DNA from: Lewinellaceae bacterium
Lineage (GTDB): Bacteria; Bacteroidota; Bacteroidia; Chitinophagales; Saprospiraceae
DNA length: 64,000 nucleotides
NCBI GenBank assembly: GCA_020636405.1
Contig: JACJXW010000006.1
Coordinates: forward strand, 372,001-436,000
Direction: 5' to 3'
In this document: positions 52,345 through 61,387 of the stretch, one piece after another
Numbering within the stretch: position 1 is the stretch's first letter
How the letters are laid out: each line of letters starts with the position of its first letter
The notes under the pieces: generated by a model
What the model saw: the letters and a program-made list of their open reading frames with translations, nothing else
Database searches by the model: none
Told to the model about the DNA's origin: nothing
Position numbers and translations under genes: made by a program

Positions 52345-52815
52345 CTATAGCAACCGGTTCACCATCCCGATATGTGGAATGTCATCCTCCAGATACTCCT
52401 CACCCATCGTGCGGAAACCCAAGGATTCGTAAAAAGGAATGAGGTAAGACTGAGCGGAGATCTTTATGGCTTGCCCTGGAAATAGGCGCTCCATCCATTC
52501 CAGGGTTTTCTCCATCAGCGGCCTTCCCTGGCCCTTACCCCGAATAGAGGGAGAAGTGACAACTCTGCCGAAAGAGGGGTACTCCGGATAAGAAATGCCT
52601 TTTGGCAATAACCGGCTGTAGGAAAGTAATCTGCCTTCCTCGTTGTATCCAAGCAGATGGTGGGCGGGCAGGTCTCTGCCGTCAGCATCCAGGTAAGGGC
52701 AGTTTTGTTCTACCACGAAAACCTCCTGCCTCAAAGCCATCATGGCGTAGAGCTCGGTAAGAGACAACTGGTGGAACGGCAGGCAGCAATAATGCAGGTT
52801 CAGATTGGCGGACAT
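52345..52815 (-). CDS. ElaA-like GNAT N-acetyltransferase
   Basis: A 156-residue GNAT protein of the ElaA group. Family features: LTELYAMMALRQEVFVVEQN with CPYLDADGRD, then GRVVTSPSIRGKGQGRPLME as the acetyl-CoA loop, and ISAQSYLIPFYESLGF with the conserved Tyr. Substrate unknown. ATG 52815 is used rather than TTG 52830. A minus-strand -7 box TACATTTG (52835-52828) lies 12 bases before the ATG, implying a very short leader. Confidence 0.88.
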   Translation of the reverse strand: MSANLNLHYCCLPFHQLSLTELYAMMALRQEVFVVEQNCPYLDADGRDLPAHHLLGYNEEGRLLSYSRLLPKGISYPEYPSFGRVVTSPSIRGKGQGRPLMEKTLEWMERLFPGQAIKISAQSYLIPFYESLGFRTMGEEYLEDDIPHIGMVNRLL

Positions 52816-52836
52816 GGGCCTTTTGGGCAAATGTAA

Positions 52837-54312
52837 TCAGAAATCATAACACCGCACTTTCCCTTTTCTTCCACTATTGTATTTGCCGTCTTTCCGGCTG
52901 AAACCTTTATTTTTTCCATTGCCGGACAATTGAAAGGGGCTGGCCTTGACGGCGAAGTACAGGTCGGTGGCATGCAGGTCCGAACGCCTTAAGATACTAC
53001 CCAAATGACTAGTGCCGATGGTGAAGAAGCCCAGGCGCAGAGACAATCCTACCCGCACTTCTTCCCAGTCGTAAACAGATACGGGGAGTGCCGCTTCAAC
53101 CCATCGGCCTTCCAGCCGGGGAACGGCCGCCAGGTGGCTGCCGCGTTGCAGTGCACCGGGCCCCATGGGGAACCCTTGAGTGTACGCGGCGCCTACAAAG
53201 AAGGGGCCGCCCAAAGATTTATCAAACTGCAGGCTCAGGGCGCTGGGCAGCCAGATGGCAAAGTCCTCCCGGCTGAACGAAGCAGCGGAATCGCCCAGGG
53301 CCTGCTCGCTAAAGAACCGGATGTAATCCTCCACCTCTCCCGGCCCTTGTATGGATTGATATTCAGACGTACTGATGGATAGGGGGGCGTCGGTCCGGAC
53401 AATATGTTCGGCGGCGTTGCGCTTGAAATGGAGCCTGCCGATGTCGATCAGGGAGACGCCGAACTTCCATCCGTAGGGAGCGCCATTTTGGGTTGGAGTG
53501 GTGAAAAGGAAGCCCAGGTCGGCCGCAAGGCCGCCGCCGTTCCGTTGAGCCTGAAAGCCGTCACCGTCCAGGTTGCTGTTGGTGTACCCGAACCTGAAGT
53601 CAATGGGCGTACCACCCAGAGAGTCGCCGGGGAGTTTCTCCAGCTGAAAAACGGAAGCGTTGCGCCAATAACTGCCTTCATAGGCCTGCAGAGCTTTGAT
53701 CGTGATACCAACAGCGAAGGCCCCGTCAGCAGCTTCCTCCTGGTAGAGGTAGTTGAAGCCGACCTCCGTCCATCCGGCAACAGCTCCCCGAAATGGATCC
53801 ACGGCGAAGGGGGCATAAAAGGGGCGGCTGTCGTAATCATAGTAATTGAAGGCATCGGCGACACCCCGTCCCGATAGCAGGGTGCGGCCGCGGGTGAGCA
53901 GGCCTATGCGATGGTTTTCCGCCACCTGAACGTAAAAGGATGGGCCCAGTACACTTCCCATAGCCAGGAACTGGCGGCGATTGCCGGTTTTGAAAAAATC
54001 GACGACGAGCGTTCCCTCCTGCTCCGGGCTGCCGGGGGGGAGGTCCGGGCCGAACTCGAACTCCAGGCTCTCCGGGTTTTTCAGCAGGTCAGACAAACGG
54101 CTATTGCGCAGGTATGCATAATCATTGGTAAAATGCACCGCGCCTTCCACCAGGTTTACATCCCATTTGAAAGGTGTAGTTGCGTGAAAGGCGGGGTTGA
54201 TCAGGGTGCTGTTGATGCCTCCGTAATTTGAAAGGCGGATCCCGAGTTGTTCCTGAGCCTGAAGCGTGCAGAGGGAAAAAAGAAAAAACGCGAGAAGTTG
54301 ATACTTCGTCAT
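52837..54312 (-). CDS. DUF5723 outer-membrane protein
   Basis: A 491-residue exported protein with a signal peptide (about 1-19). The mature N terminus, QEQLGIRLSNYGGINSTLIN then PAFHATTPFKWDVNL, is the DUF5723 hallmark. Most of the chain is alternating strands, as in a barrel related to the PorV/FadL-like group. The C terminus is basic and Gly-rich (KGFSRKDGKYNSGRKGKV), unusual for a barrel end. Function unknown. Confidence 0.83.
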   Translation of the reverse strand: MTKYQLLAFFLFSLCTLQAQEQLGIRLSNYGGINSTLINPAFHATTPFKWDVNLVEGAVHFTNDYAYLRNSRLSDLLKNPESLEFEFGPDLPPGSPEQEGTLVVDFFKTGNRRQFLAMGSVLGPSFYVQVAENHRIGLLTRGRTLLSGRGVADAFNYYDYDSRPFYAPFAVDPFRGAVAGWTEVGFNYLYQEEAADGAFAVGITIKALQAYEGSYWRNASVFQLEKLPGDSLGGTPIDFRFGYTNSNLDGDGFQAQRNGGGLAADLGFLFTTPTQNGAPYGWKFGVSLIDIGRLHFKRNAAEHIVRTDAPLSISTSEYQSIQGPGEVEDYIRFFSEQALGDSAASFSREDFAIWLPSALSLQFDKSLGGPFFVGAAYTQGFPMGPGALQRGSHLAAVPRLEGRWVEAALPVSVYDWEEVRVGLSLRLGFFTIGTSHLGSILRRSDLHATDLYFAVKASPFQLSGNGKNKGFSRKDGKYNSGRKGKVRCYDF

Positions 54313-54514
54313 GGTGTAGAAGATAGTTTGCTGTTATTCCAAAAGGCTTATGGCGCCAGGGCGATGGCCCGAATGGCTGTTCCTGTTACTTCCGGGGCTG
54401 AAGGTGTTGAAGGCCTGAAGGATAAAGGGCCTGTAATCAGGGGTTTAAAGAAATACGCTCGTTATCAGGAGATTATTGCCACGGCCGCACTTTACCTTCC
54501 GTTTTTTTGGCGTT

Positions 54515-54880
54515 TTACCCCACCAGTAGTGTCCAGAATCTAGGCAAAAAAAGAATTATGCCGATGGCGGCGGCGCCCATGGCGGAAAGGAGCACAGCTG
54601 CCGCCGCCACGTCTTTGGCTTTGCCGGCCAGCTCGTGGTATTCGGGCGAAACCAGGTCGGTCAGCAATTCTATTGCGGTGTTGAAGGCTTCGGCGGAGAA
54701 CACCATGGCCATAGCCAAGGCCAGTAGGCACCAATCTGTCGCGGGAAGGGAAAAAAAACAGCCCAGAATGAAGGCCAGGACGGCCAACACCAGATGAATG
54801 CGGGCATTGGGCTCCGTTCGGAATAAGCCGGCAATACCCTGAAACGCATACTGGAAACTCTTGATGCGGCTTTTTATCAT
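54515..54880 (-). CDS. Diacylglycerol/undecaprenol kinase family protein
   Basis: A 121-residue small membrane kinase of the DgkA family with three membrane segments. It has RTEPNARIHLV at the start of the first, SAEAFNTAIELLTDLV with the catalytic Glu, and HELAGKAKDVAAAAVLLSA with the metal-binding region. Gram-positive-type relatives act on undecaprenol and proteobacterial ones on diacylglycerol; which applies here is open. It lies 24 bases downstream of the lamin-tail gene. Confidence 0.92.
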   Translation of the reverse strand: MIKSRIKSFQYAFQGIAGLFRTEPNARIHLVLAVLAFILGCFFSLPATDWCLLALAMAMVFSAEAFNTAIELLTDLVSPEYHELAGKAKDVAAAAVLLSAMGAAAIGIILFLPRFWTLLVG

Positions 54881-54904
54881 GACTGATCTGTTTTGAAGAA
54901 AATA

Positions 54905-57520
54905 TTAATCCAACCTGCTCGCCAGGACAGCTACCTTCTTGTCTCTTTCCACCTTCCCGTCCGGCGTAAATACTTCGAACCAAAGTATATAAATGCCGAT
55001 CCGCGCCCGGGCGCCTTCCTCATTGAGCCCGTCCCATTTCAGCCGGCCGCCCGAAGCCAGGGTTTCATTATTGGCCAGCCGCCTGGTTAACCGTCCGTGG
55101 CTGTCATAGACATGCAAATTGAGGGTGTAACCCGGCCGTTCGGTTTCGTAATCGATGAGCAGAACATCGTCGAATCCGTCGCCGTCCGGTGAGAAGGTAG
55201 GCGTAAGCACCGAAAACATTTCCTCGAGGAAGGTAGGCTTTTCAAAGAACTGAGAGTTCTGATAGGTCGGCGTGGCGAAACCCGCTGTGGAGGCAGCGGA
55301 GTGCCAGTTGCCGCCATCCTGCGTGGGCGCTTCCGGAGAGATGCGCTCCAGGGATACCCCCTCTTTACTGTCGAGTAAGGGATAATGCAGGGCTTCGGAA
55401 TAGTCGAATGCATCGATAACCTGTCCGCTGTACCGCAGGGTGATGTTCCCGCTTTTATCTTCCAGTGTGGGCAGGTTGGCCTCTACCAGCGCCTGTTCAA
55501 AGCGCACCGTGTAGCGATTGGCAATATCATCTGGCGATTCGGACAGCACGGCGTACTCACCCGGAAACAGGAGGTAGTCTGTGCTGACGGCGCCAAGCGT
55601 ATCCCCACTTTCTTTTTGTGTATTGGCAATGACGATGCCATTTAGGTTGAGCACCTTCCCACTTCGGTTGTATACCTCAATGAAGTCGCTGCCTCCAGCC
55701 TCCGGATTGAACAAGGCCTCATTAATAATGATGTCGCGTGGTTCCAGTGGTTCGGCCAGGCCGGTAGTGATGCTGGTGCCTGCCGGCAGGGCATTCCCCA
55801 TACAATCGGTGATAGCGCCGGGGAAACTGGCCTGATAGGAGGTTCCTGGTTCGAGCGGCGTTTCGAGCAACAGGATGACTTCCTTCCGGTTAGGTTGGGC
55901 CAGGGCTTCCGAAATGGTAACCGGCGGGCTGATGGCATAGCTGTCTGGGAGGTCGAGCGGGGAAATGGCCATCACTTCGCTGAAGACGATCCTCAGTTCA
56001 AATTCACTGTCGGCGAAAGCGCCGGCCAGGGCGGGAGGCGTATTGTCGGTTTCGGCGCCCAGCAGGCTGTTGGGCAGGCCGGGCGTCCCTCCGGTGGCGG
56101 CCACCGAGGCCTGCCAGTTGCCCGGACAGTCGTAGGGGCCTTCGGTTTGTATCAGTTCCAGGCTGTAGCCGCCACCGGCACGGGATTCGTCCTGATACCA
56201 ACTGTCTTCATAAATAACCTCGGCAATGAGATTGCCGTTGGCATCGGACAGGCGAACTTCATCGCCACTATTGGTGAGTGCAGGAAAACTATTCACGGCA
56301 ACGGTAGGCCCGAGTACCGCAAAATCCCCTTCAAAACTATCATCACAAATGGTTACGTAACCACCCGGCAATAGCAGGAATTCGGGCAGGGCCGCCGGTG
56401 GGCTTCCCGAACTGAGCGCCAGGCCGCTCAGCTGGATCACCTTGTCACTGCGGTTGAAGAGCTCAACGAACTCGCCTTCCGGCAGGCCTGCCGAGGGAGT
56501 GGGGTCGGGAAGGAGCTCGGAGAAGACGATATCGCCGAAGGCGGCAGGCTGCAGGTTGTAATAGGTGAAAGGCCGGCTCTGGGCAGCAGCAATATTGCCA
56601 CTGGCGTCGGCGATATTGGATGCGGTAAGCATATAGGACTGGGTGTTTTCCAGAGGCGTACCGAGGAGGAGCCTTACCTCAGTGGGGGTTGCTCCATTGA
56701 AAATTACTTCTGCCGGCTGCCCGATACCGTTGTCCAGTTGGTAGTTGCCCGGCTCGGCGGCGGAAGTTTCGTCCAGCGGTTCGTCAAAGCGGGCGATGGC
56801 CTCTAAGGCGCCGGTTGCCTCAACCTCCAGCAGGAGGGGGGGGCGGGTATCCTGAAATAACGGGCCGATACTTATGTCGTCAAAGAAAAAAGCCTCGTTC
56901 CGGGTGCTGGTGTACTGACAATATACGCCAAAGAAACTCCCCATAGGGTAGGTATCGTCCAGGGCGCTGCCTTGGCCCTGGAGGGCCATACCTCCGGTAT
57001 AGTCAGCCTGCAATTCCCACTGGCCGTCGGGGCTGCGGGAGGCTCGAATCCGTGCGATGGCCGGAGCAGTTCCCACTGCGCCGGGCGTACCGCTGATCAG
57101 AAGAGTGGAAGTGTTCCCGTCTTGCCTGTAGAGCTCAATAGCGTCATCGCTGCCGGAGATTCCGCCTATTCTAAGATAATAGCCCTCCTGGGCTTCGGTA
57201 AGGTTGGGGCTGGAGGCGCTCAGGTAAATACGGGTAAAATTGCTTGCCGAAGGAGCGAACTCCATTCGGACGAGCGCCTCCCAGGTGGTTGCGGCATCGG
57301 TGGAAGTAGGAGCGGGAAGGTAGAGGTAAGAAGCGTTATCAGGGCCTGGTTCACTATCGAGGAGCTGGAGCTGTCCGCCGGAGACGACGAACTTGCCGGT
57401 ATCCCCAAACCATTCTGGATCGTTTGTGAAGTCGCCATCGGAAAAATCATCCTGAAGCTGGCCGGACAAGTGATGGGCGCACAAGAGGAACATCAAGGCG
57501 AATGCGGTTATTCTTTCCAT
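54905..57520 (-). CDS. Large secreted lamin-tail/Ig-like protein with C-terminal T9SS-type domain
   Basis: An 871-residue exported protein. A signal peptide ends near HHLSGQ. The N-terminal ~190 residues form a laminin-like beta sandwich (LQDDFSDGDFTNDPEWFGD). Two SbsA/bacterial Ig-like modules and two lamin-tail domains follow: IVFSELLPDPTPSAGLPEGE-FVELFNRS, and IIINEALFNPEAGGSDFIEV. The last ~95 residues contain TPTFSPDGDGFDDVLLID, VYDSHGRL and KWDGLNEEGARARIGIYILW, a FlgD/CHU_C-like T9SS domain. Relatives are surface proteins or phosphatase or nuclease carriers; no enzyme is seen here. A -7 box is 5 bases before ATG 57520. Confidence 0.85.
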   Translation of the reverse strand: MERITAFALMFLLCAHHLSGQLQDDFSDGDFTNDPEWFGDTGKFVVSGGQLQLLDSEPGPDNASYLYLPAPTSTDAATTWEALVRMEFAPSASNFTRIYLSASSPNLTEAQEGYYLRIGGISGSDDAIELYRQDGNTSTLLISGTPGAVGTAPAIARIRASRSPDGQWELQADYTGGMALQGQGSALDDTYPMGSFFGVYCQYTSTRNEAFFFDDISIGPLFQDTRPPLLLEVEATGALEAIARFDEPLDETSAAEPGNYQLDNGIGQPAEVIFNGATPTEVRLLLGTPLENTQSYMLTASNIADASGNIAAAQSRPFTYYNLQPAAFGDIVFSELLPDPTPSAGLPEGEFVELFNRSDKVIQLSGLALSSGSPPAALPEFLLLPGGYVTICDDSFEGDFAVLGPTVAVNSFPALTNSGDEVRLSDANGNLIAEVIYEDSWYQDESRAGGGYSLELIQTEGPYDCPGNWQASVAATGGTPGLPNSLLGAETDNTPPALAGAFADSEFELRIVFSEVMAISPLDLPDSYAISPPVTISEALAQPNRKEVILLLETPLEPGTSYQASFPGAITDCMGNALPAGTSITTGLAEPLEPRDIIINEALFNPEAGGSDFIEVYNRSGKVLNLNGIVIANTQKESGDTLGAVSTDYLLFPGEYAVLSESPDDIANRYTVRFEQALVEANLPTLEDKSGNITLRYSGQVIDAFDYSEALHYPLLDSKEGVSLERISPEAPTQDGGNWHSAASTAGFATPTYQNSQFFEKPTFLEEMFSVLTPTFSPDGDGFDDVLLIDYETERPGYTLNLHVYDSHGRLTRRLANNETLASGGRLKWDGLNEEGARARIGIYILWFEVFTPDGKVERDKKVAVLASRLD

Positions 57521-57733
57521 AGTCTCAAAAATAGCCTTGAAATGAAAAAAAGGAACGCTATGCCTGTTTTTATTTTGTCTGTCGCCGGCCGCAGGCCTCT
57601 GTTTTTGGAAAAATAAACCGATGCTTTTGCCAAAAGGTGGCAATAAAAGCAGATAGCTCTTATCTTTGCCCCCTCAGAACTACGGCCCTAACCAACTTGT
57701 ATTGGTTAATAAAGAATCTAAAAAATCAGAACA

Positions 57734-58753
57734 ATGAAAATCGCTGTAGTAGGTGTAACTGGACTGGTTGGCAACGTTATGTGCCGGTCGTTGGAAGAAC
57801 GCAATTTTCCGGTGAGTGAATTTTTGCCGGTTGCTTCTGCCCGTTCGGTTGGAAAGGAAGTGAAGTTCCGGGGAGAAAGCTACAAAGTTATCGGCATGGA
57901 GGAGGCGGTAGCGGCAAAGCCGGATATTGCTATCTTTTCTGCTGGTGGCGGCACCTCTCTGGAATGGGCGCCCCGGTTTGCCGAAGTGGGAACTGTAGTC
58001 ATCGACAATTCCTCTGCCTGGCGCATGGACCCCGACAAGAAGCTTGTCGTACCTGAGGTCAATGCGTCGGCCCTGACTAAAAATGACCGGATCATTGCCA
58101 ACCCCAATTGTTCGACCATTCAGATGGTCATGGCCCTGGCTCCCCTGCACCGGGCCTACAGGATAAAGCGCCTGGTGGTATCCACCTATCAGTCTTTTAC
58201 CGGGACGGGCATGAAGGCGGTCAAGCAGTACCAGCTCGAAAGAAAAGGGTATGAGCCCAAAGCCGAGGAAATGGCTTACCATTACCCTATTTTTGAGAAC
58301 TGCCTGCCTCATTGCGACGTTTTTCTGGACAATGCCTACACCAAGGAAGAGATGAAACTGGTCAATGAGACCCGCAAAATACTGGGAGACAACAATATAG
58401 GTGTTACGGCTACCGCCGTCAGAGTACCGGTGCACGGTGGGCATTCCGAAGCGGTGAACGTGGAATTCGAGCGCCCCTACGAACTGGCGGACGTCCGCAA
58501 ACACCTGGAGGCTATGCCTGGCCTTGTTGTCCTCGATGACGTGGCCAACAACAAATATCCCATGCCGCTCTTTTCCAAAGATAAGGATGAGGTATTCGTA
58601 GGCCGCATCCGAAGAGATGAATCCATCGAGAATGGGTTGAACCTTTGGATAGTAGCGGACAACCTCCGCAAAGGGGCCGCTACCAATGCGATACAGATCG
58701 CTGAATACTTGCTGGAACACAAGCTGATCGAGTCGAAGCAAGTAGCTGTTTAA
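57734..58753 (+). CDS. asd: Aspartate-semialdehyde dehydrogenase
   Basis: A 339-residue NADP enzyme reducing aspartyl phosphate to the semialdehyde, at the branch to lysine, threonine, methionine and diaminopimelate. VGVTGLVGNVM binds the dinucleotide; the catalytic Cys126 is in NPNCSTIQ; ARG/GH segments include VHGGHSEAVNVEFE with the catalytic His. Length is usual. It stands alone between the T9SS protein and the coiled-coil protein. Confidence 0.96.
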   Translation: MKIAVVGVTGLVGNVMCRSLEERNFPVSEFLPVASARSVGKEVKFRGESYKVIGMEEAVAAKPDIAIFSAGGGTSLEWAPRFAEVGTVVIDNSSAWRMDPDKKLVVPEVNASALTKNDRIIANPNCSTIQMVMALAPLHRAYRIKRLVVSTYQSFTGTGMKAVKQYQLERKGYEPKAEEMAYHYPIFENCLPHCDVFLDNAYTKEEMKLVNETRKILGDNNIGVTATAVRVPVHGGHSEAVNVEFERPYELADVRKHLEAMPGLVVLDDVANNKYPMPLFSKDKDEVFVGRIRRDESIENGLNLWIVADNLRKGAATNAIQIAEYLLEHKLIESKQVAV

Positions 58754-59027
58754 GAAAACCTGAACGGGTTGCGATATAGGTATTTTCCAGGGCTGATGAC
58801 AGGGCATAGCTACAAATTGCCCCAAAAAATTGTCGTATTCGACGGCATTTTTGTTATTTTTGAAGAGCCGTCGGTATGACAGCCATCATGCCCCGTAAGC
58901 CTTACAGGGTTAAAGAGAGGGTTCGGGTACTGTGGTTGACAGGATTTTGCCCGGAAGGTGGGTTGCGCTTTGGGGTATTCCCTCCTCTCTCATACCAATT
59001 GTAAATGAAAACCAGTTAATTACCGTT

Positions 59028-60608
59028 ATGAAGACCAAGCTTGTACTTTGGGGGGCGAATGCCCAGGACGAACGAATTTTAGTTGCATTGGAGCTTTTGG
59101 CAGATGACAATAAAGTCAAGATCTATACCTTCCCGGAAAGTGTAGCTTCGGAGGAGTTTGCCCAAAAGATGATGAACGATTGGAGAGACGATAAGCCGCT
59201 TGAGTTTCCGGAAGGGCATACTGAGGCCGAACGTAACCTCAATATCTCAGAAAGTATGCTTCCTGAAGAGATCAAGGTAGACCGCGCCGACCTGATCTCG
59301 CGGGCCCAAACAGAATGGCAGTTCATCGTCTTGTCGTCAAAACTCAGCCAGGCTTATCAGTCAGAACTGGAAGAGATCAAGGATCGCATCGCCCAGCTGA
59401 CTAACTTTGACGATTCCATGTGGGAAGAGCTGAAAGGGTTCTGGGACAAGGTTCAGGCGCAGGTCCGGGAGCGCAACCTCTTCCGTGATCATGCCGACTT
59501 CCTGCGGGATAAGACGAATGAGTTGTTCTCTCAGTTGAAGAGCCTTCGGGCGAGGATGGATGAGGAATTCAAGGACCGTTCCAAGGATAACTATGATAAG
59601 TTTATGGAACTCCTCGAAGAATTGGAAGGCCGGATAACTGCCGGCGGACGCCTGCAGCCCCTCTTCGAAGAATTGAAAAAAGTACAGCGCAAGTTTCGCG
59701 ATACCAAGTTCACAAGGGATCACCGCTCTAAAGTATGGGAACGGCTCGATTCCGCCTTCAAAGCGGTGAAAGAAAAACGGTTTGGCTCATCCGGTGATGA
59801 CCGCTCGCCTCTTGAACGCATCAAACGCCGTTACGACGGACTGCTTTCCGCTATCGAAAAGATGGAACGTTCCATCAAGCGCGATCGCGATGACCTGGAA
59901 TTCCAGAACCGAAAGATCGCCAAGACCGATGGACAACTGGAAGCGCAGATCCGCCAGGCCAAGATCAAAATGATCGAGGAACGCATCCGCTCCAAGGAAG
60001 AAAAGCTGGGGGAAATGATGCAAACCAAAACCGAACTGGAACGGCGCATAGAATCGCTGGGCGCTAAAGAAGCCAAACGCATGGAGCGCGAGCGCATCGA
60101 GCAGGCTAAAAAAGAGGCCGAAGCCAAGATCCAGGAGAAGATCAAAGCCGAGGCTGCTGCCCGGGCTGAAAATTCCGAAGAACTGGAAAAAGCGGCCGGC
60201 GCTATTACCGGCGAGGCCGACGAAGAACCTCCTGCTCCGCAAACGGAAGCCGCACACCAAGAAACAGTTGGTGAAGCACTGGCCAATACACTGGGGGAGG
60301 CCATGGAGGATGTCGTCGATACCATACGGGCCATCGCCGAGGTGGCCGGTGATATGCTGGAGGATGCACTGGCGGAAGTCACCGAACAACTTAAGGAAGA
60401 ACCTGCTCCAACTCCCGTAGCCGAAGAACCGGCTGCGGAGGAAGATGCCCCGGTAGTTGAAGAACCAAACCTGGCGGATAAAAACAGCCCGGAAGTGGAA
60501 GAACCGGCCAAACCGGTTGAAGAAGAAAAGGTAGAGGGGGAGGGATCCCCCGCAGAACCGGAAGCGGAGGAGGTCGAAGCAGAGGCGGAGGATAACAAAG
60601 ACTCCTGA
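59028..60608 (+). CDS. DUF349-like coiled-coil protein with acidic tail
   Basis: A 526-residue cytosolic protein. The N-terminal ~70 residues form a small alpha/beta domain (KLVLWGANAQDERILVALEL). The middle is helical and resembles DUF349 repeats (KKVQRKFRDTKFTRDHRSKV then WERLDSAFKAVKEKRF). A long coiled coil follows (about 285-385), rich in Arg, Lys and Glu. The last ~130 residues are acidic, rich in Pro, Ala, Glu and Val. ATG 59028 is used; a -7 box TATTTTTG lies at 58855-58862. Function unknown; DUF349 proteins in Bacteroidota are widespread and uncharacterised. Confidence 0.75.
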   Translation: MKTKLVLWGANAQDERILVALELLADDNKVKIYTFPESVASEEFAQKMMNDWRDDKPLEFPEGHTEAERNLNISESMLPEEIKVDRADLISRAQTEWQFIVLSSKLSQAYQSELEEIKDRIAQLTNFDDSMWEELKGFWDKVQAQVRERNLFRDHADFLRDKTNELFSQLKSLRARMDEEFKDRSKDNYDKFMELLEELEGRITAGGRLQPLFEELKKVQRKFRDTKFTRDHRSKVWERLDSAFKAVKEKRFGSSGDDRSPLERIKRRYDGLLSAIEKMERSIKRDRDDLEFQNRKIAKTDGQLEAQIRQAKIKMIEERIRSKEEKLGEMMQTKTELERRIESLGAKEAKRMERERIEQAKKEAEAKIQEKIKAEAAARAENSEELEKAAGAITGEADEEPPAPQTEAAHQETVGEALANTLGEAMEDVVDTIRAIAEVAGDMLEDALAEVTEQLKEEPAPTPVAEEPAAEEDAPVVEEPNLADKNSPEVEEPAKPVEEEKVEGEGSPAEPEAEEVEAEAEDNKDS

Positions 60609-60646
60609 TCTGCCTTCTCAGGCTATTGGAACTATTGAAGGAGCTG

Positions 60647-60680
60647 ACGCCTTCGGGAGATGAACTTCCGAAGGCGTTTT
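60647..60680 (+). terminator. Rho-independent terminator of the DUF349-like gene
   Basis: A perfect 10-bp stem, ACGCCTTCGG (60647-60656) with CCGAAGGCGT (60668-60677), loop 11 bases, then TTTTGCTTT. Confidence 0.85.
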
Positions 60681-60919
60681 GCTTTATGGCCGGCGCCGCC
60701 TTTTGGACAGGGGCCGCCTCAGGCAGGAGGAAAAAACCGCAAAACAGAAGAAGAATAAAAAAAAGAAAAGATTTTTTCAGAAAAAAGCAGCGAAAACAGG
60801 CTTTTGAAAAGGCAAAAAATTCACAAAATCTATTGCTTGAATAAGTTTAATTTATTGAAAATCAATTAATTGCTAAAATTAATCGATTTTATTTATTTTC
60901 ACAATGCGTTGTTTTTGTC

Positions 60920-60951
60920 TTTGATTTCGCTAGGGTATCGTTGCATATTTG
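60920..60951 (+). promoter_or_regulatory. Candidate promoter of RNA unit 1
   Basis: TTTG at 60920-60923, 20-base spacer, CATATTTG at 60944-60951, one mismatch to TTTG-N19-TAnnTTTG. Predicted start near 60957. Confidence 0.45.
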
Positions 60952-61014
60952 TATTGTGATTGGTAAGCAACAGAGGAGGAAAGAGATTAAGTTGATTGAA
61001 ATAAGTTATGTTGA

Positions 61015-61110
61015 ATATGTTCATGGGATTATAATTTGTTGGTGGTATGTCGTCCCGAAATTCCGTTTCGGGACGCATTACACACTACGAGAACACCCAA
61101 TCCCATTAAA
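61015..61110 (+). ncRNA. Candidate structured RNA unit 1
   Basis: It begins with the repeat ATGTTCATGGGATTATAATT (61017-61036). A perfect inner stem CGTCCCGAAA/TTTCGGGACG (about 61051-61075) has a five-base loop. An outer stem is possible: TTCATGGGATT (61020-61030) pairs with AATCCCATTAA (61100-61110), ten of eleven. This nested layout supports a folded RNA rather than random sequence. Strand is not certain. Confidence 0.45.
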
Positions 61111-61114
61111 GAAT

Positions 61115-61140
61115 AAAAAAGGCGAACTCAAGTGTTCGCC
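61115..61140 (-). terminator. Minus-strand rho-independent terminator
   Basis: GGCGAAC (61121-61127) pairs with GTTCGCC (61134-61140), six-base loop. Read on the minus strand it is followed by TTTTTT. It could end the HDAC-family transcript, whose stop is ~300 bases upstream on that strand, or an RNA unit inside the island. Confidence 0.7.
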
Positions 61141-61152
61141 TCAGAATTAGGT

Positions 61153-61256
61153 CATGTTCATGGGATTAAGTCGTCTCAGTCAAGAATTTCCATAAGATTA
61201 CAATTTGTTATTAGCCAAGTAAAGTAGTATTCTCTTTTTTTCCTTGGCTGAGGCGA
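61153..61256. ncRNA. Candidate structured RNA unit 2
   Basis: It carries the shorter repeat copy ATGTTCATGGGATTA (61154-61168) and a degenerate copy near 61189-61209. TCGTCTCAGTCAAG (61171-61184) can pair over 14 positions, with two G-U pairs, with CTTGGCTGAGGCGA (61243-61256). AGCCAAG at about 61213 can pair with the same 3' segment, giving two mutually exclusive folds. No terminator or promoter is clear, so this is the weakest of the three units. Confidence 0.35.
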
Positions 61257-61270
61257 AGTTAGTCCAAATG

Positions 61271-61304
61271 TTTGTCATATTCAAAAAAATGACAAATATT
61301 TTTG
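61271..61304 (+). promoter_or_regulatory. Candidate promoter of RNA unit 3
   Basis: TTTG at 61271-61274, 22-base spacer, and a perfect -7 box TATTTTTG at 61297-61304. Predicted start near 61310. Confidence 0.5.
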
Positions 61305-61309
61305 CAAGA

Positions 61310-61387
61310 CAAAACGATTAATTTTGGATATGTTCATGGGATTATAATTGAAAGGGTCGTACACATAATGTGTGCGACTTTTTTTTT
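61310..61387 (+). ncRNA. Candidate small RNA, about 78 nt (unit 3)
   Basis: A compact transcription unit: promoter-like boxes just upstream, a full repeat copy ATGTTCATGGGATTATAATT (61330-61349), then a strong terminator hairpin ending in nine T residues (61356-61387). There is no start codon with a sensible frame. This is the best-supported small RNA candidate in the island. Confidence 0.55.
61356..61387 (+). terminator. Rho-independent terminator of RNA unit 3
   Basis: A 10-bp stem with one G-U pair, GTCGTACACA (61356-61365) with TGTGTGCGAC (61369-61378), three-base loop, then nine T residues. Confidence 0.88.

Noticed and set aside
57680..58825. 381-codon minus-strand frame opposite asd
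   Set aside because: Shadow of aspartate-semialdehyde dehydrogenase; the true gene has intact catalytic residues on the plus strand.
61015..61350. Possible CRISPR or att repeats from the ATGTTCATGGGATTATAATT copies
   Set aside because: Spacing is irregular (about 137 and 176 bases), copies are few, and sequences between copies contain terminators and promoters. No cas or integrase gene is present.
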